DNA of 64,000 bases from Ricinus communis (lineage: Eukaryota > Streptophyta > Magnoliopsida > Malpighiales > Euphorbiaceae): NCBI RefSeq assembly GCF_019578655.1, contig NC_063264.1, positions 26,931,688 to 26,995,687 on the forward strand, read 5' to 3'. Positions 35,276 through 50,200 of the stretch are shown here, one piece after another. The translations under genes were made by a program, and so were the position numbers. Within the stretch, counting starts at the first letter, position 1. Every line of letters begins with the position of its first letter. The notes beneath the pieces are model-generated. The model was given only the letters and a program-made list of their open reading frames with translations. It ran no database searches and had not been told where the DNA came from.

Positions 35276-38200
35276 ATGTTCAGCTCAGCACTTGAGGATT
35301 TGGGTAATGAACGCTTTGGGGGTTCACATCATGAGAACCGCATTTTTGCAGAAGTTTTCTTTGGAAAAGCTACTGGGGGCACAAGTAAAAGGAGTCTTGT
35401 CAGCAGCTTGAAAAAATTAGAGTGTGATGACAGTAAGATTCCTGACATGTCCTTATGTTCCAACAGTGAAAGTTCAGCTGTAACAAGCCAGTCTTCCTCC
35501 AAAAGCTCCTTAGTGGAGGATACTGATATAAATGAGAATTATGGGGAGGCTTCTGTTTCTGGTAATTTTCAAGAAAGATTAGAGAGAGAAGATCAGAATA
35601 TGAGTGTCAAGCGAATGAAGTTTTCAGTTGATGATCCATCTATCAGTAAACATGATACAGTAAAAGTTTTCTGCTCATCCGGGTTACCTCAAGAGATTGT
35701 TAATGATGTGCCTTCTGCAAATAGAGATTCCTGTAGACAAACCATTGCATTTCATATTGTTGAATCATCCTGTCAGGGTGCTATATCCAGTTGCTATCTA
35801 TCAAAGAAAGATGTAAAAATAGACAGAGGTAGAGATGTATGTAATAAGGATGTCCTGAACTGCAGATTGCAAATTGCTGATAAAAAAGTAGGCAAGGATG
35901 TGGGTATTTGTAAAGCTGTTGCTTCACCTGTTTCCCAAGAAAGTATTGCAACTAAGCTTTTGCTTACAACTCCTTCCACAGCAATTTTAGAGATGTCTGG
36001 GACTATTCATGCTACAGAGAGATTGGAGGAACTAAATTCACCAGCATTGCATATATCCAATACTTTGAGGACAGATCCTAAGATGGATCCTCGTCCTGTT
36101 CTTCAGAGGCATATCATTCGCTTGCTTTTGACTGCAGGCTGGTGTGTAGAGAGATATAAGAGGCCGAGTCGGAAACATATGGAGACTATTTATCAATCTC
36201 CTGAGGGGAGGATATTTCGTGAATTCCCTAAAGTTTGGAGGTTGTGTGGTCAAACTTTGTATGCTGAAAGATATGATTTCGTTCAGGATGACAATGGTAA
36301 GGAATGGACAGACATCTGCCACTTTTGGTCTGACCTCTCAGATGCATTAATGAACATTGAGAAAGAGTTAGATCAAACTGATGCATTGGCTCATCAATGG
36401 AGTCTTTTAGATCCCTTTGTTAATGTTGTATTCATTAATAGGAAGGTTGGTGCCCTAAGAAAGGGAGATACTGTTAAAGCTGCACGAAGCTTGATGATTG
36501 GCAAGAATGAAACAAATAATGCTGTTTTGGCTGGTGCAGGAAAACCATCTGCGCAGACTCTATTGACTCAGCATAGTGATTCTTCTATGGCCATTGAAAG
36601 TGCATCTACAATTTGTGAAGGAAATTACCATGCCTATATTCGGCAATATGGTGATATTAGCTTATCAAAATACGGTGAGCACATAGAATCTATGTGTATG
36701 GTTGATGCTGCCAGTGAGTTGAGAAACCAGTCTTGCAGAATGTGCAAGGAAAGACCAGCTTCCTCACAACCTAGTGTGTCAGAGAGCAGTTGTATACAGT
36801 TATGTGGATGGCACAGTAATATCTCAGTCACTGATGGAAATGTTAATCTGTTGGGGGGATCTGAATCTGTTTCCCCTCATCAAGATAGCAGCTTGGTTGA
36901 TTTAGATGATGGGACTGCTCACATGGATTTTTCTTATGGCCAAGATGAGCTGAATTGTACTCAATTTGTTAATTTGGATCTTTCCCAGAAAACAGAGCTC
37001 AATGAAGAGGATGGACAGTGTATTGAAGCTTCCAGGTTCAAACCCAAGGATAAAACTACTTTTAAAAAGAAGATGCGCAGGAAGTCTAGAAAGATATCTG
37101 AAATCAGATCAACCACTTTAAACCAAAGTGGAAATTTCAATACACTTGGCAACCAATTGGAGTCGAAAGATGCAAAGAAAGACTTGGTTGCTAATGCAAG
37201 ATCTAGAAAAAGCTGCAACAAATCAACGTCTATGGATAGTCACCTGCATCAGGTTGACAGAAAAGGCTCAAAACTAAAGAAGATGCATCATAATTTTGAT
37301 GGCTGTAAAGGCAAACGAAAGAGAACTAGATGCCTGATTCATGATGATGATCTATTGGTGTCAGCTATTATTAAAAACAAAGATTTCATCTCGAATGGCC
37401 CCAAATCTACATATAAAAAGAAGGCCTTCAAATCAAGGGCTAAAACAAGGACTAAGAGTCAGAAAGGGAGCTGCAGGCTGCTCCTCAGAAATTTAAGCAA
37501 AGTGGGGAAACATTGCAATGATGGTAAGTGGTCCATAATGGGACCTAGAACAGTTTTGTCATGGTTGATTGACATCGAGGCCATATCTCTAAATGATGTG
37601 ATCCAGTATCGAAATCCAACAGATGATACTGTGATTAAAGATGGTCTCATTAAGAAAGAAGGCATCATGTGTAAGTGCTGCAATATGGTGCTCTCAGTTA
37701 CTAACTTCAAAAATCATGCTGGGTTCAAGCAGAGTCGCCCCTGTTTAAATGTTTTCATGAAATCTGGAAAGCCCTTTACTCTGTGTCAGCTGCAAGCATG
37801 GTCAGCTGAATACAAGACCAGGAAAAGCAGGACAATTAAAGTGGTGCGAACTGCTGATGATGATGAAAATGATGATTCATGTGGGTTGTGTGGGGATGGT
37901 GGTGAGTTGATATGCTGTGATAACTGTCCTTCTACCTTTCATCAGGCTTGCTTGTCTACAGAGGTTTGTCTTTTGCTTGTTTACATATTGCCTTTTCTCC
38001 TCTCTGGTTTACAGCATGCCCATGTTGATATTTTTGGTTTGGATGTCCATTGCAAATCTTCGAGATTAGTTCAGAAAATTGAGATGGGCAATTAGGAAAA
38101 GCATATCTTAAAGTTGAATATGTTCATTCAGTTGCAAAGAAGTTTTATATAATAAGTTTTGGGTCAAGGTATTTCTGTAATTTTTTCTTCCTGGATTGAG

Positions 38201-41200
38201 CTTTTCAGTTTTTGTTTTTACTTTTATTTTTCAGATTCCTAATTGGAATGCTTTTGTTGGTCTAGCAGCTTGACCATAGGGTAGTGCTTGTGTAATTTCT
38301 TAGTCAAGCTAAGATTATAACTACTTGCCCAGTTGTACAATAACTTCCTCCTTGACTTGACTTTCCTCGAATAGTTGCAAAAATAAATGAGTTTGTTTAT
38401 AAGGCTGGTAATTGACCAATCTTGCCCCGATTGGTTACTTAATGCTCAAAAAAGAGTTGAATTGCAATAAAATTCTATATCCCGTTGGTACCGTGAAAGT
38501 ATTCCTTTCATTTAAGACAAAATCCTTTCTGCTTGATCACTCCCTGTTATGAAACTCTTACAAATATTCATACAAATCAACATTTACAACCAATAGGGAA
38601 GCCATAACCATAGAACTTACTCACCCACCTTCTCTAAAACATAAAAGGGCCTTGGTTCGATATTTTTTTGATAAGCTTTTCTCTTAATAGAGTTGTTAAG
38701 CAATTCATAAATGTTGTTATATGATAGTGTTTGGAGTTAACAAAATCGGAGCATCTTGTATAGAGAAAGAAGAAGCCAGGTCCAGAGTTTCAAAAGGTAC
38801 TCCAATCCAAAGAGAATCAAGGCATAAATGATAAAGGAGATCATCGGAAGGGGATTTTCTATGGAGAAAAAAGTGAGATTACGGTGGTGTAAATAGGGTT
38901 GGAGTGTCTAGGGAGCACCTGATAAATAGGATGACATTTTAGTCTTCTCCTTGTGCAGTGCATGTGGACAAAAACATAATTTACTCCTTTTATCTTATTA
39001 TCTTACCACACGTTGTTCCTTGTAAAAACACCTACCTCTCATCGTAGGCAGCAGGAAAAAGGGGAAAATTGTAGGAATATTTTCCAAGTATCTTCCAGTT
39101 TTGAAGTTGAGTTGACTGCTTTTAATTTAATTATTCTTCTCTCTTTCAGTATTAGAGAAAGTATACAAAAAGTTGCTTTTATTCTTTGTACCAAGTCTGT
39201 ACTTTCCATGTTTCCACTTATGTGGTTGGCATGGTGATTCTCTCGTTTTGGTTGGGCAAGTTTTGGTGAGTTGGTTATATGTGATTTTGCTTGGGAACAC
39301 TACTATAAAGTTTTATTCTACCTCATTGATTTTATTTGAATATAATTGTGTGGTGGAAAGGCACAAATGGTTATTAGCCTGCAGCACATTCCTGAAAGTG
39401 GTGGCCTGTTGCCAATGTCAGTATTATACTGCTCTATGATTTCATCTATGAATGAAAAGCACATGCAATGATTTCTAATTCACCACCTTGACTGTAGCTA
39501 ATGTTTGTCGTTTATGGTTGACATGTGTGCTATGGTTTAACAATATGCACTTGTATTGTATGCTGTAAAAAATTATTGTTTGGTGTCTTTGGGCAAAGAT
39601 GATCAAATTTAACTTACCACCACTTTCCTTTTTAATCATCTGGAATGTAGTAATTCATATTATCATTTTCCAATTTGCATCCCACTTTTGCATTATGCAT
39701 TTGAATGCTGTGCAATTGGTTGTTCTCATTTAGTTTGGCAAAGGCAATTGACTTTCCTGGATGTTTTCCTCTGCCTTTGGTTTATTCTTTTTTAAGCGAG
39801 GATGTGGAAGAATACTTATCTTTCTTGTTCTAAGCTATTGTCTCTATGTTCTCAATATCTTTTACCTAGTTTGGCTTCTATGTTCTCCGTCTAGGGTGAT
39901 CTATGTGATTAGGGCTTGTGGATTCTAAGATTGTATTCAGTCAAAGATGCCTGAAATAATCACCTATTTTCGTTTATTTCAGGAGCTCCCTGAAGGCAGC
40001 TGGTATTGCCCAAACTGCACCTGTTGGATATGTGGGGAGTTGGTCAATGATAAAGAGGATATCAATTCTTCCAACGCATTTAAGTGTTCACAGTGTGAGC
40101 ACAAATGTAATGTTCCATCCCCCCATTTTGCTGTTTAGTTGTTTTGCTTAGTTTCTATAGCTAAATATTTTTTGCTGTAATCTAATCTTGTTTCTGAAGC
40201 TTGTGGATTGGTTGAAAATCCTTAATTCAGGATGTGCATGTTAAACTATGAACTGGATATGAATTTCAAGCTCCTTTTTCTTGGAGTTGAAAATCTCTCC
40301 AAGGGATGTGGCGGCTTGTAGACTTTGATTCTGTACATACTAGTGAAAGTTGATATTCATTTGCACTCAAATTAAATGTGACTCATAGTCTGTACATACT
40401 ACTGAAATTTGATATTCAAGCCCCTCTTTCCTTTTCTATGTAGTAAATTGTTCTTGTGTTTGGTTTCAATGTCTTTTTCTTTTCTTATGTACTTCAGGTC
40501 TACTAATTCTTTGATTCCAGTTAGTAAGAGGGATCTTGAACTACTAAATAGGTTCTAGAAGCTAAAAAAGGGTATCTTGAGCAATTTCAATGATTGGATG
40601 CATTGATATTCCTGGTATAGTAGGTGCTATCACACATATAATCATACTCAATTCGATGAAATTGTTTGATCTCAAAGGGGATCTTCTATAGTTTCGCATG
40701 TGAGGGCTTATTTCTTGGTTTCATCTAGTCATTAATAATTTGATTATTTTTAGATAATAGTAGATAGAAACAACGCCCATAAGGGTCCTATTGAAACCAA
40801 GAAATATAGGCCTGCCTGCCATCCAGTTTTCTGAAAAAACCTGCTAGTGGAAGAATACCTACTAAGGATAAGAGACATTGGGCTAAAGAGAGAGCCAGAA
40901 AAGGATGTTTCGTGTATAATCCTGCATTATCTAGAATGTTATCAGTTCCGGTACGTAGGCCAAACAAAAAAATACAAGCAAAAGTTCCTAGATTCATGGA
41001 GATATAGAAGAGCATATATGTCATCATGCTTGCATATCCACCATTTGAGTCTCCAACAATTATTCAGTCTTTTCAAAAGTATTCATATACTGAAGAGCTA
41101 TTTCCTTAGATTTATGCTGGATAAACTTGTTTAGCACATTTCCTGCAAGTGAGCAGTTTATTCCTGATTCTCTAATTTATTATGTCTGAGGAATTCTGCA

Positions 41201-44200
41201 TGTTTGCTTATAATTGATTCCTCACTTTATATTGAATGGTACCAAGGACTTATGGCATTCAATTTTTTCCTAGTTTATGATGCTTTCCTATCAGTTTGGG
41301 CTTCTAATTTACCTGGTAATTTACACTTTTACAGATCATGATTCATGCTGGAAAAACAAAACTATAGGGAAAGGAGGTGCTTCTGATACTTGGTTTTGTG
41401 GTGGAAGCTGTCAAGCGGTAATTTAGTTCAATTCTGAAATAGTGTGTTTGGAAAATCTAAAAATTCAAGAATTCAATTCGATTGTGTTCTACTTAGTCAA
41501 TTTCTCATGTTTGGTTAGTCCAAAGTTACTAAAGTTCAATTCTTTCTGCTTAAAAGAGTAAGTGATTTTAGAAGAAATGACATCGTGCTAAAAAAGGTGC
41601 AATTTGCAAGAACTCAACTCATTTAACAAAACTTACTGTTGAAAATCCAAACTCTCCCCATTTTAGTGAGTTCGTTCTTTTATAAACAAGGGTGAACTAG
41701 GAAAGTGAGCTATTTTATTTACTTTACATTTAGTCCAAATCTAAACAATAGAACTTAAATGATTTTTATCACTTCAAATTGAATTTTAAACACATAAATT
41801 CTATTAAGAAGATAATTCAATCGAACTCATTTAACAAAAATAAATGAAATTCTTACAATTGATTTATTTCAAACCCGACCGAAAATGTGAATGAATACCT
41901 TGATGACTACTTCTGGTGCTTGTCTTTTTTACCTTTTTTCTGTATGATTATTATTTCCTTTTTGTCGTTAAAATTATTGTTGTCATGAGCAATGTTCTCT
42001 TCCTTCAAAGATTATGTAGTCAAATTCAAAGATTCTTCTCTTTTTGCTGGTTATGTATTTTTGAAGAGTTTGAGCACCTTTGATTTGTAAATGGAATTGA
42101 GAAATCTATTAATTGTTGGAGAGAATCTATTTTCTTCTTTTTAGGTATTGTAGGGGTAGGAAATTTAGCGTATGTTTGTGTAACTGAGCAATTTGTGTTT
42201 TCTGTAGGAACAATGCCTTTCTGTTTTATTGTTCGGTAAACTACTAAAATATCCCTAAAGTTCAGCATACACTTTTGTCCTTGTTATTTGAAGATTTAGT
42301 TATTCTAATGTCAAGGTTTGTTAATGACCCTACACTTTAGTCCTTGATAAATAACTGTAATATTATCAATTTAGCCCCTAACCTTTTGAATATGATCCCA
42401 TGTTGGTTCCTAAAACTTTAAAATTCGATTGCACTTTAGTCCTTGGATCATTATTTATAAAACAATTTCATCTCTTAAAAGAATTTATAGAACTAAGCAT
42501 GATTCGATGACTTTATGTGTATCCTAGTCTAGGCTCCATTTAAAAATCTAATCAACTGAAAATATCGTTTGTTGCATTTATGTTTTTTCTTGCTTAAAAT
42601 TAGATGATAAATCATATGATTTATCTAATTTTGTAATTCATTATTTATTTAATTAGTTCTCATAATATCCATAAATTATTTTATTTGTTTACCACATCAT
42701 GAAAAGTTAGTAATTTAGTGCAAATAAAAATGAAATTCTTCAGAAGTTGGAAGAAAAATCAAACACATCTGGATCCTGCTTCCCAGGAAATAACCTCATA
42801 GGGACTCAAATTCCCAGGATGTAGAGCATTTTGAACCAATTCAGGCCTAGGGTTTTATAGGAACTCAGATTTATTTTGGTTTCTGTTTGTGATAAATAAT
42901 AATGTCTGAGAGAATTTGTATTGAGAGATAGACTTGCTGTCACTAGACCAAGATGAGATGTAATTGCTCTGTGGCTGATTGAACTTAATCTACTGCTTAC
43001 ACCTACTTAACAGGTTTCCTTTTGTTGTTAGGTAAGCTGTGCCTTGTCAATGAACATTTATTATTGATAATGAATGTCCTTGTGACAAATATCTTGTTTC
43101 ACTTGTGTATACAGGTTTACTTTGGTCTTCAATCTCGTGTGGGCATCATTAATCATATTGCTGATGGCGTTTGTTGGACACTGCTTAAATGCATTCACGA
43201 AGACCAAAAGGTTCATTCTGCTCAACGACTTGCCCTTAAGGCGGAATGCAACTCAAAGTTAGCTGTTGCTCTTACTATTATGGAGGAATGCTTTCAATCT
43301 ATGGTAGACCCAAGAACAGGCATAGACATGATACCTCATGTTTTATACAATTGGAGGTGAGCACTTCAGCACTTGTAATCCTCATTTCCTCCCAAATTTT
43401 CTTTTTTTTTTCAGTATCATATGTGCATATAATCTATCTTGCATTTTCCCTTCACTTAAAACACCATTTAAGACATATGCACTGAGAGATGCCTTTCTAC
43501 TGGATGAGGAAGATCTGTGAATTGGTAAGGATACTGTGGGTTAATGAGCATAAGACTTGGTCAACAAGTGAGGAATGGAGAATCTACATGAAGCAGTATT
43601 AACTGCAACTTTTAGATTGTTCTATGAATGTTGACATACCTTTTGCTGTTAGGAGCACATGTTCATGGGATGGATGTCATGGTGTCATCATAGCTTTTTC
43701 AATATGAAATCTACAATGTATTGTTTGACTTTTTTCTGTATACATAAATCCCCTTTCCTGACTTTATATCTAGCATTCATCCATGTGAAGATTATGTAAT
43801 AGCAGGAAATAGTTGCATATCCTACAGGGCTGTAGTTAAAGTTGCAAGATTGAATGTACAAATGGTACTATATTAATTGTAGTGGTATTGGTATTTGATT
43901 ATGGAATTTTATTTTAAAACTTAGCCTGCTTTGTTAACTAGTGTGGATTTTGGATTCATTTTGATGTATGTGTTCTTTATTTTTTCAATCTTCGTCTAGT
44001 GAAAGCATTATTAGTCTTGGTATTATATTATTTTTAATTGCTTGTATTTGCGATATTCTTCAGGTCGGAATTTGCTCGTCTAAATTTCCATGGCTTTTAT
44101 ACTGTGGTCTTGGAGAAAGATGATGTACTTTTGTCTGTAGCATCCATCAGGTAGTATTGAATGTTCACCTCCTGTAGATCATTTCTTAGTTTCAATCATG

Positions 44201-47200
44201 TCTCCAAGATACTATTATGTCTTCAGTACTTGTGTTAGCTTTAAGTATTTCCTTGTGATACCATAATGGTTCTATGTTTGATAACCATATTTAAGTTAAC
44301 TGTATTATCATCAATTAATAACTAATCTGTTGATATAGCCTCTTTTATAGCCCCATCTTAAGAGTCATCTACTGTTATTGGGGAAGATTTGGGTTTTGGG
44401 TTTTACTACTTGTTCATTCAAAAATCATCAGAATATAATAGGTCTAACGGTAAGGTTGAAGAAGAATGGCTTAGAAACTGATCAATGGAATTTCAGGAGA
44501 GCAACAAAGAGATGGAATTTCCAGGTTATATTGATGATTGGTTGAAATAAGGAAGCTTGGGTTTCTCATTACTAAAAGGTGTAGAAAAGGCGAACTTTGT
44601 AGGATCATAAGAATAATTAGTAAACATCTTAGAGAATTTGGGGCTTTCAAGACTCAAATTTGGCTTTTCCAAAAGGTCTGTTTTAATGGTTTGATGTGCT
44701 ATTATTGTTGTATTCAAAGAGCTGAGTGGTGATTACTTGCTTAAAAATAAACCAAGAGAAATGTTATTAAACAAATTAGTGACTATTTCGTTAACTTGTT
44801 AGAGCTTCTGTTTTTTTTTTTTTTTTTTTCTCTCTCCTTTTTTAGTCTTTGATCCTTGGTTGGATAGCAGAAAATAAGTTGTTTTGCTGTTCTCATGTGA
44901 ATTGATTTACATATTTACCAAGCCTGCAAGACTAGTTTTGTTTTATAGAAAATTCAAATTTTGCTAGAAAATGCTTTTCAAAAAGCAAAATGTGAACCAA
45001 ATGGAGCCTAAATAAGCAGAAAAAGCATCCCTAGTGTTGAAGCTTACTGGCAAAGTCAAATCCCTAATAAGGACATTGCATCATATCCTAGAATCCCCCC
45101 TGAAACTTGACAGTTCTTATTTCCTGTATGCTTCACAATTCTATCTATTATTTCTTGTTTAGTGACTAGAAGATAAGAAAACATTTAAGAAAGATTCATT
45201 CGAACAAAGTATGGGATTTAGTTCAAGTAACACTTAGTGATTTGGTATATCGATTTGGTATATCATCAAACAACTGATGGACAAGAAGATATAGGTATGA
45301 AACATCTCGATCTTTTTAACAAGCCCTTCTCGATAGGCGTTTTGATTGAAAATGCCATCATTTATCACTCAGTGTCATTTATGACGGTGTGTTTTAGGAT
45401 AATTGCTAGATTAAAGCCTTCCCAGTAATTGTCATGTAACTTTGTTTGCCATATTGATTACCAAATAAGACTTCACAATCCAAACCACTTCCTAGAAACT
45501 TACTGAGGTTATTTCTTTTTCTTTGTACCATCAAAATAAAAATTTCAGGCTCATTGGCTATTAGCACAGGCATGGCATACGTGTGCAGCATAAAAAATAT
45601 GGTTACTGGTCTTTGACTCCCTTCTTTATACCTATTCCAAAAATAGTGAAATAAACTGAAACTAGAGACAAATGGGTCAATACCTAACACTTGAAATCAA
45701 AGTTTCTCGCTAATATCATAATGCATACGACCATTCCAGATATTAAAGTAGCAAAAGGAGAGGGTGAGGGGCCCATTTATTGTATAAGGGGTGTCTCAAA
45801 GTTTATGGAAGTTTCCAATATGATATATAAATGACCCTGAGTTTTTGTGTTGGAAGCTTCAGCATCGTGTTATTGCTGCAATCAACCGCCATTTCATCAT
45901 ATTCCTTATGTTTGTGTGCTTTTGGTGCTTTCATATGATGGGACTATTATCAGAAACCATGTATCTAAATTGTGGTGTTTCCATATATTGATGCATGAGT
46001 ATTATGAATTTTATTGTTTCAGATTTTTTTGAACATATACTTGTTTTGAAATTATTGTAAATTATGTGAAATATTTTAGTATTCCAGCTAATTGTTTAAT
46101 TAGGAAGACGTGGCAATTGCTTATTAGGCAATAATACACTGGTTATCACTTACTATAACAGTATTGTTTGCATTATTGCATGTTACTGCAAGGACGTCTA
46201 TTAGTACTTTTGTTGCTTTAGGTGTTTCACCCTTGTATTTGACGCCCTTGCACACACACATGCTTACCCTACTGCATTAAATGATTATGTAATCTGCTTC
46301 CATATATCCAATCAACAACCACTGATACCTCAACCTTTATGACTCATCATCAAGAAACAAAGGAAAAAGAAAAAGAAAATAGAATGTAAAATCTTCTTTC
46401 ACAAATGATGCCCCAATAATGAACATATTCATAGTGAACTCCACTTGATTGACCATATAAAATTTTAGTTAAAATACCAATTTAAGATGCAAAACAAGAT
46501 CTTCAATTTTCCCTTCAGTTCCTCTCCTCAGATTATTGAGATTATGATTCAACTCAAGGTCAGTAACTTACCTCATTCGATTCCTGCAGTGCTGCAGAAC
46601 TGCAACAAAATTATTTCGATTCTAACCTTTTCTTAGATGTATACGAAGAATAAATGCAAATGGTTTAAGTCTATATATGACCATGTCATAAAATAATAGA
46701 TAACTATATTTCCTTGTAAGATTCTTAGTTCTGAATCATGCTTACTGGTGATAAATGCAAGTGAAAAATTATTCTTTGTTAGAGAAGAAGGGCATCTGGC
46801 TTGGATTTAACACATTACTATGGACCTGTTTGCATGTGGAAACTTTTGCCATTTTGGTATAATATTTCCATCTTTGGCAATCTATGCAACTGCTATCCTT
46901 AGCCCACTCATTACTCATACCATTATCCTCCCCATATTAACATTACAAAGTTATCCATTCACCACCACAGTCACTCCCATCATTTACTGATGTCTTCCTC
47001 ACTGCCAAGCCATGTACAACCTAGCGTAAAACACTGATCTTCATTCAAACATCATTGAATCTGCACGTCATTTCTTGGAATATGACCTTAACATTATTTT
47101 GCACCGTCATACAGGTTTGAAATAAAGACGATATGTTGCATATTGCCTGTTACATTTTTCAATGATACATTATAGGGATTTAGGGACAACTAAGTTTCCC

Positions 47201-50200
47201 TTACATAACACCAACCCTTCCTTTTAGCTTCCCAAATTTAATGGGACTCTACTAAAGTCTTTAGCCAATATACTTATAATATTAATTATTTGAATTAGAA
47301 TTATTTTTAAAGATTCACAATATAAGCAGTCTAGTCAGATTCAGTTTGATATCTTTCACTGTTTCTAGTACCTATAAAGTTTGTGATTCTGTTATTAAGT
47401 CCTGCCACCATGCTACCTTCCACTGTCATCCACCAATTTACCAACTAGTCTCCTATTTGCATAAGGGTTTTAAAAAAATGGGTGATACATTGTCAACTGA
47501 TTTGTGATGGGATTTTAACCTCCCATTACATTGTTTAGTGATATGTCATTGGGATTTGGGGAACAACTCAGTTTGACCTTTTTTTCCCAACTCTACATGC
47601 ATTTTCTAATCCCATCCATACTCTTAACCTCCCAGATTTGAAGAGATTCCACTAATGAGTTTAGCTGATATACTGTTAAACTTACCTGCTTGAATGGGAA
47701 CTGTTCTTAAAACTTAGCGGCTTCATTTTCGGCCCAATACTATCAAATCAATTAAATGTCGTTACACTGTTTTCCACATGTATACACTTCACCTTACCAG
47801 TATTTGAAAACCTTGATTTTCATAACACATCAAACTGCAGGACCGTCGACTACGATCACAGTCATAGATTGAACTATGCTTGCAGTTGTGTTAAACTGAA
47901 AGTGATGTCACAGCGACTACATAATGGTCGTAAATCACTAAATTTACCTTCTTGGGAGGGAATTACTCTTAAAATCTAGCGGCCCCCATTTTGGTAATGC
48001 TTCTAATTCGCTTCATTACTGTTTTTGATATAGATGCACTTCACAATACCATTGTTTGAAAACCTAGATCTTCATAACACATCAAACATCGGCACCTTCA
48101 ACTATGATTACAGTGGTACATTGAACTGTGCTTGCAGTTGTGTTAAACTGAAAGAGGTCTCCAAGTCACTATGTAATGGTCGTGACCCTGTCACTAATTT
48201 TTTCTGTAAAAATCACAAAATACATTAAACAAGCAGATATCATACGAGTTGGCTAAATTAAGAAATGTAACTAACTAATGTATGAAAGTATATCAAATAA
48301 ACACAGTTAATCGTCGGTTAGTATTCCTTTTATGAATCCACGACTTATATTCTTTACTTACAATCCATGATTTAGCCTAATAATGCACAATTATATATTT
48401 ATGAATTAGGCATTTAATTCAGATTAAACTACTAATTCAATTTTACATTGCAATTGTCATATGTAAGTAGAGCTACTCTACTAATGTATGAAATTAGTAA
48501 TATAGCACTGTCCCAATGCTTATTTAGCAAATTTATAAGGGCAATAACAATGTAGCTAAATTAGAAAGATTTAAGCTATATAAAGCTCGCATCACCATTA
48601 CGCAATGGCCATTACAGCCATGGTTGCACTGGTAATGGCCAAATAACGGCTATTGCCGCTACATAAAGGCTGTTAGAAAAACAGAAGTATTTCTTCCGTA
48701 ATGAGCCCATGCGGAACAGCCATTATTTGAGACCATGATCACAATACCTCTGAAATTAACACTATCATGACAATCTGGCCTGCAGCATTGCCACAATCAG
48801 GTATGAATTTGGCCAAACATAATTGTAGGAACAAGCAATTCAATACAAACCCAAGTGCTTTAGGCAACTGCAGAATCACCACCCATCACCAATTAGCCAT
48901 CATCCAGTGTTACCATCGCAGCCCTCCAAACACCAAACCAGTAACATGCTCACATGGCACTCTTACCAACCACCAGGCTTCAATACATTAAGACAAAGTC
49001 CAGATCATCCAAATTCTTGTTGAAGGACTTGATGGTCATCCCAATGGTTTGAGTGAATGGATAGCCCCAGCCTAAACTCTTAGGATGTGCATCATTTTCA
49101 TAATTTATATTGTGTGAATTGATAGATTCTAACCTGTTCCTGTTCTTACACTTCCACCCTTTTTCTTATGTAAAGCTGCTTTCACAAAAACTTGTATCCC
49201 TACATATTAGTTCCTTCAGGAACTTTTTATTTGTTTTTTCCCTATCAGCATGCTCTTTCTCAGGTATTCATCTCTTTCTGCATCTTTAAAACACACTTGA
49301 AATTTTGATCATTCACAGGATACATGGAGCAACAGTTGCAGAGATGCCTCTCATTGCAACTTGCAGTAATTACCGTCGCCAGGGAATGTGTCGGCGCCTT
49401 ATGACTGCTATTGAGGAGGTATTTGATGCTAAAACTATGCTTGTATTGATCGACTTGGAGTTGGTGCTTCATTTTCCATGATGGTACTGTTTTATCATAC
49501 TAGCTTCTTCATAAAACTTCATGAAATTCAATTGAGCTAATTGATATTGAGAAAACTTTTACAAGCGTCTCCTCAGTTTGTAATTTGCTATTCGGCCTTG
49601 TCTTGGTCATGACGTCCCTACATGTTATGGCTATGGTCTTCCCATTGCCTCAATCCATGTGATTCCACATCTCTTGGCCCTTTAGCAGAATTTAACTACT
49701 TCTCAGACTTGGTGAAATTACTGATCCACACATTGCATTATCAAAGTATGTGAGACAAATTTTCTCTTCCTTAAAGTTTTTATCCCTTGGTGAGTTCCTG
49801 TTGCTTGTTTCAGTGTGTCAATCTCTAAATTTTTCTTATCCTATGTGAATCCTGGCTTACCTTGTTTCTGCTTTAGGATACTTACCCCTATATATTGGTT
49901 CCCCGTTTTGCTGCTCAGCATTTGGTTCATGATGAGTTCAAATTGCTTTTTGTAGGAATCCTATCCGCTACTGATATCTCCTTGTTTTCTTTTCTGTCAA
50001 TTGTGGCCCCAGATGCTCATCTCCTTCAAGGTGGAAAAGCTTGTTGTATCGGCCATTCCAGATTTAGTGGAGACATGGACAGAGGGTTTTGGCTTCACAC
50101 CTATGAGTAATGATGAGAAGCAAAGTCTGAACAAGATCAACCTGATGGTGTTCCCTGGAACAATATTGCTGAAAAAACCATTGTATATAACAAATAAGTC

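Noticed and set aside
35276..38095. Complete single-exon 939-residue gene
   Set aside because: The PHD finger is cut after CLSTE exactly at a GT donor and continues in frame at 39983; the last 43 codons are intron.
40788..41027. Functional ndhB gene
   Set aside because: Only the 3' third is present, with a frameshift and stop, inside another gene's intron.
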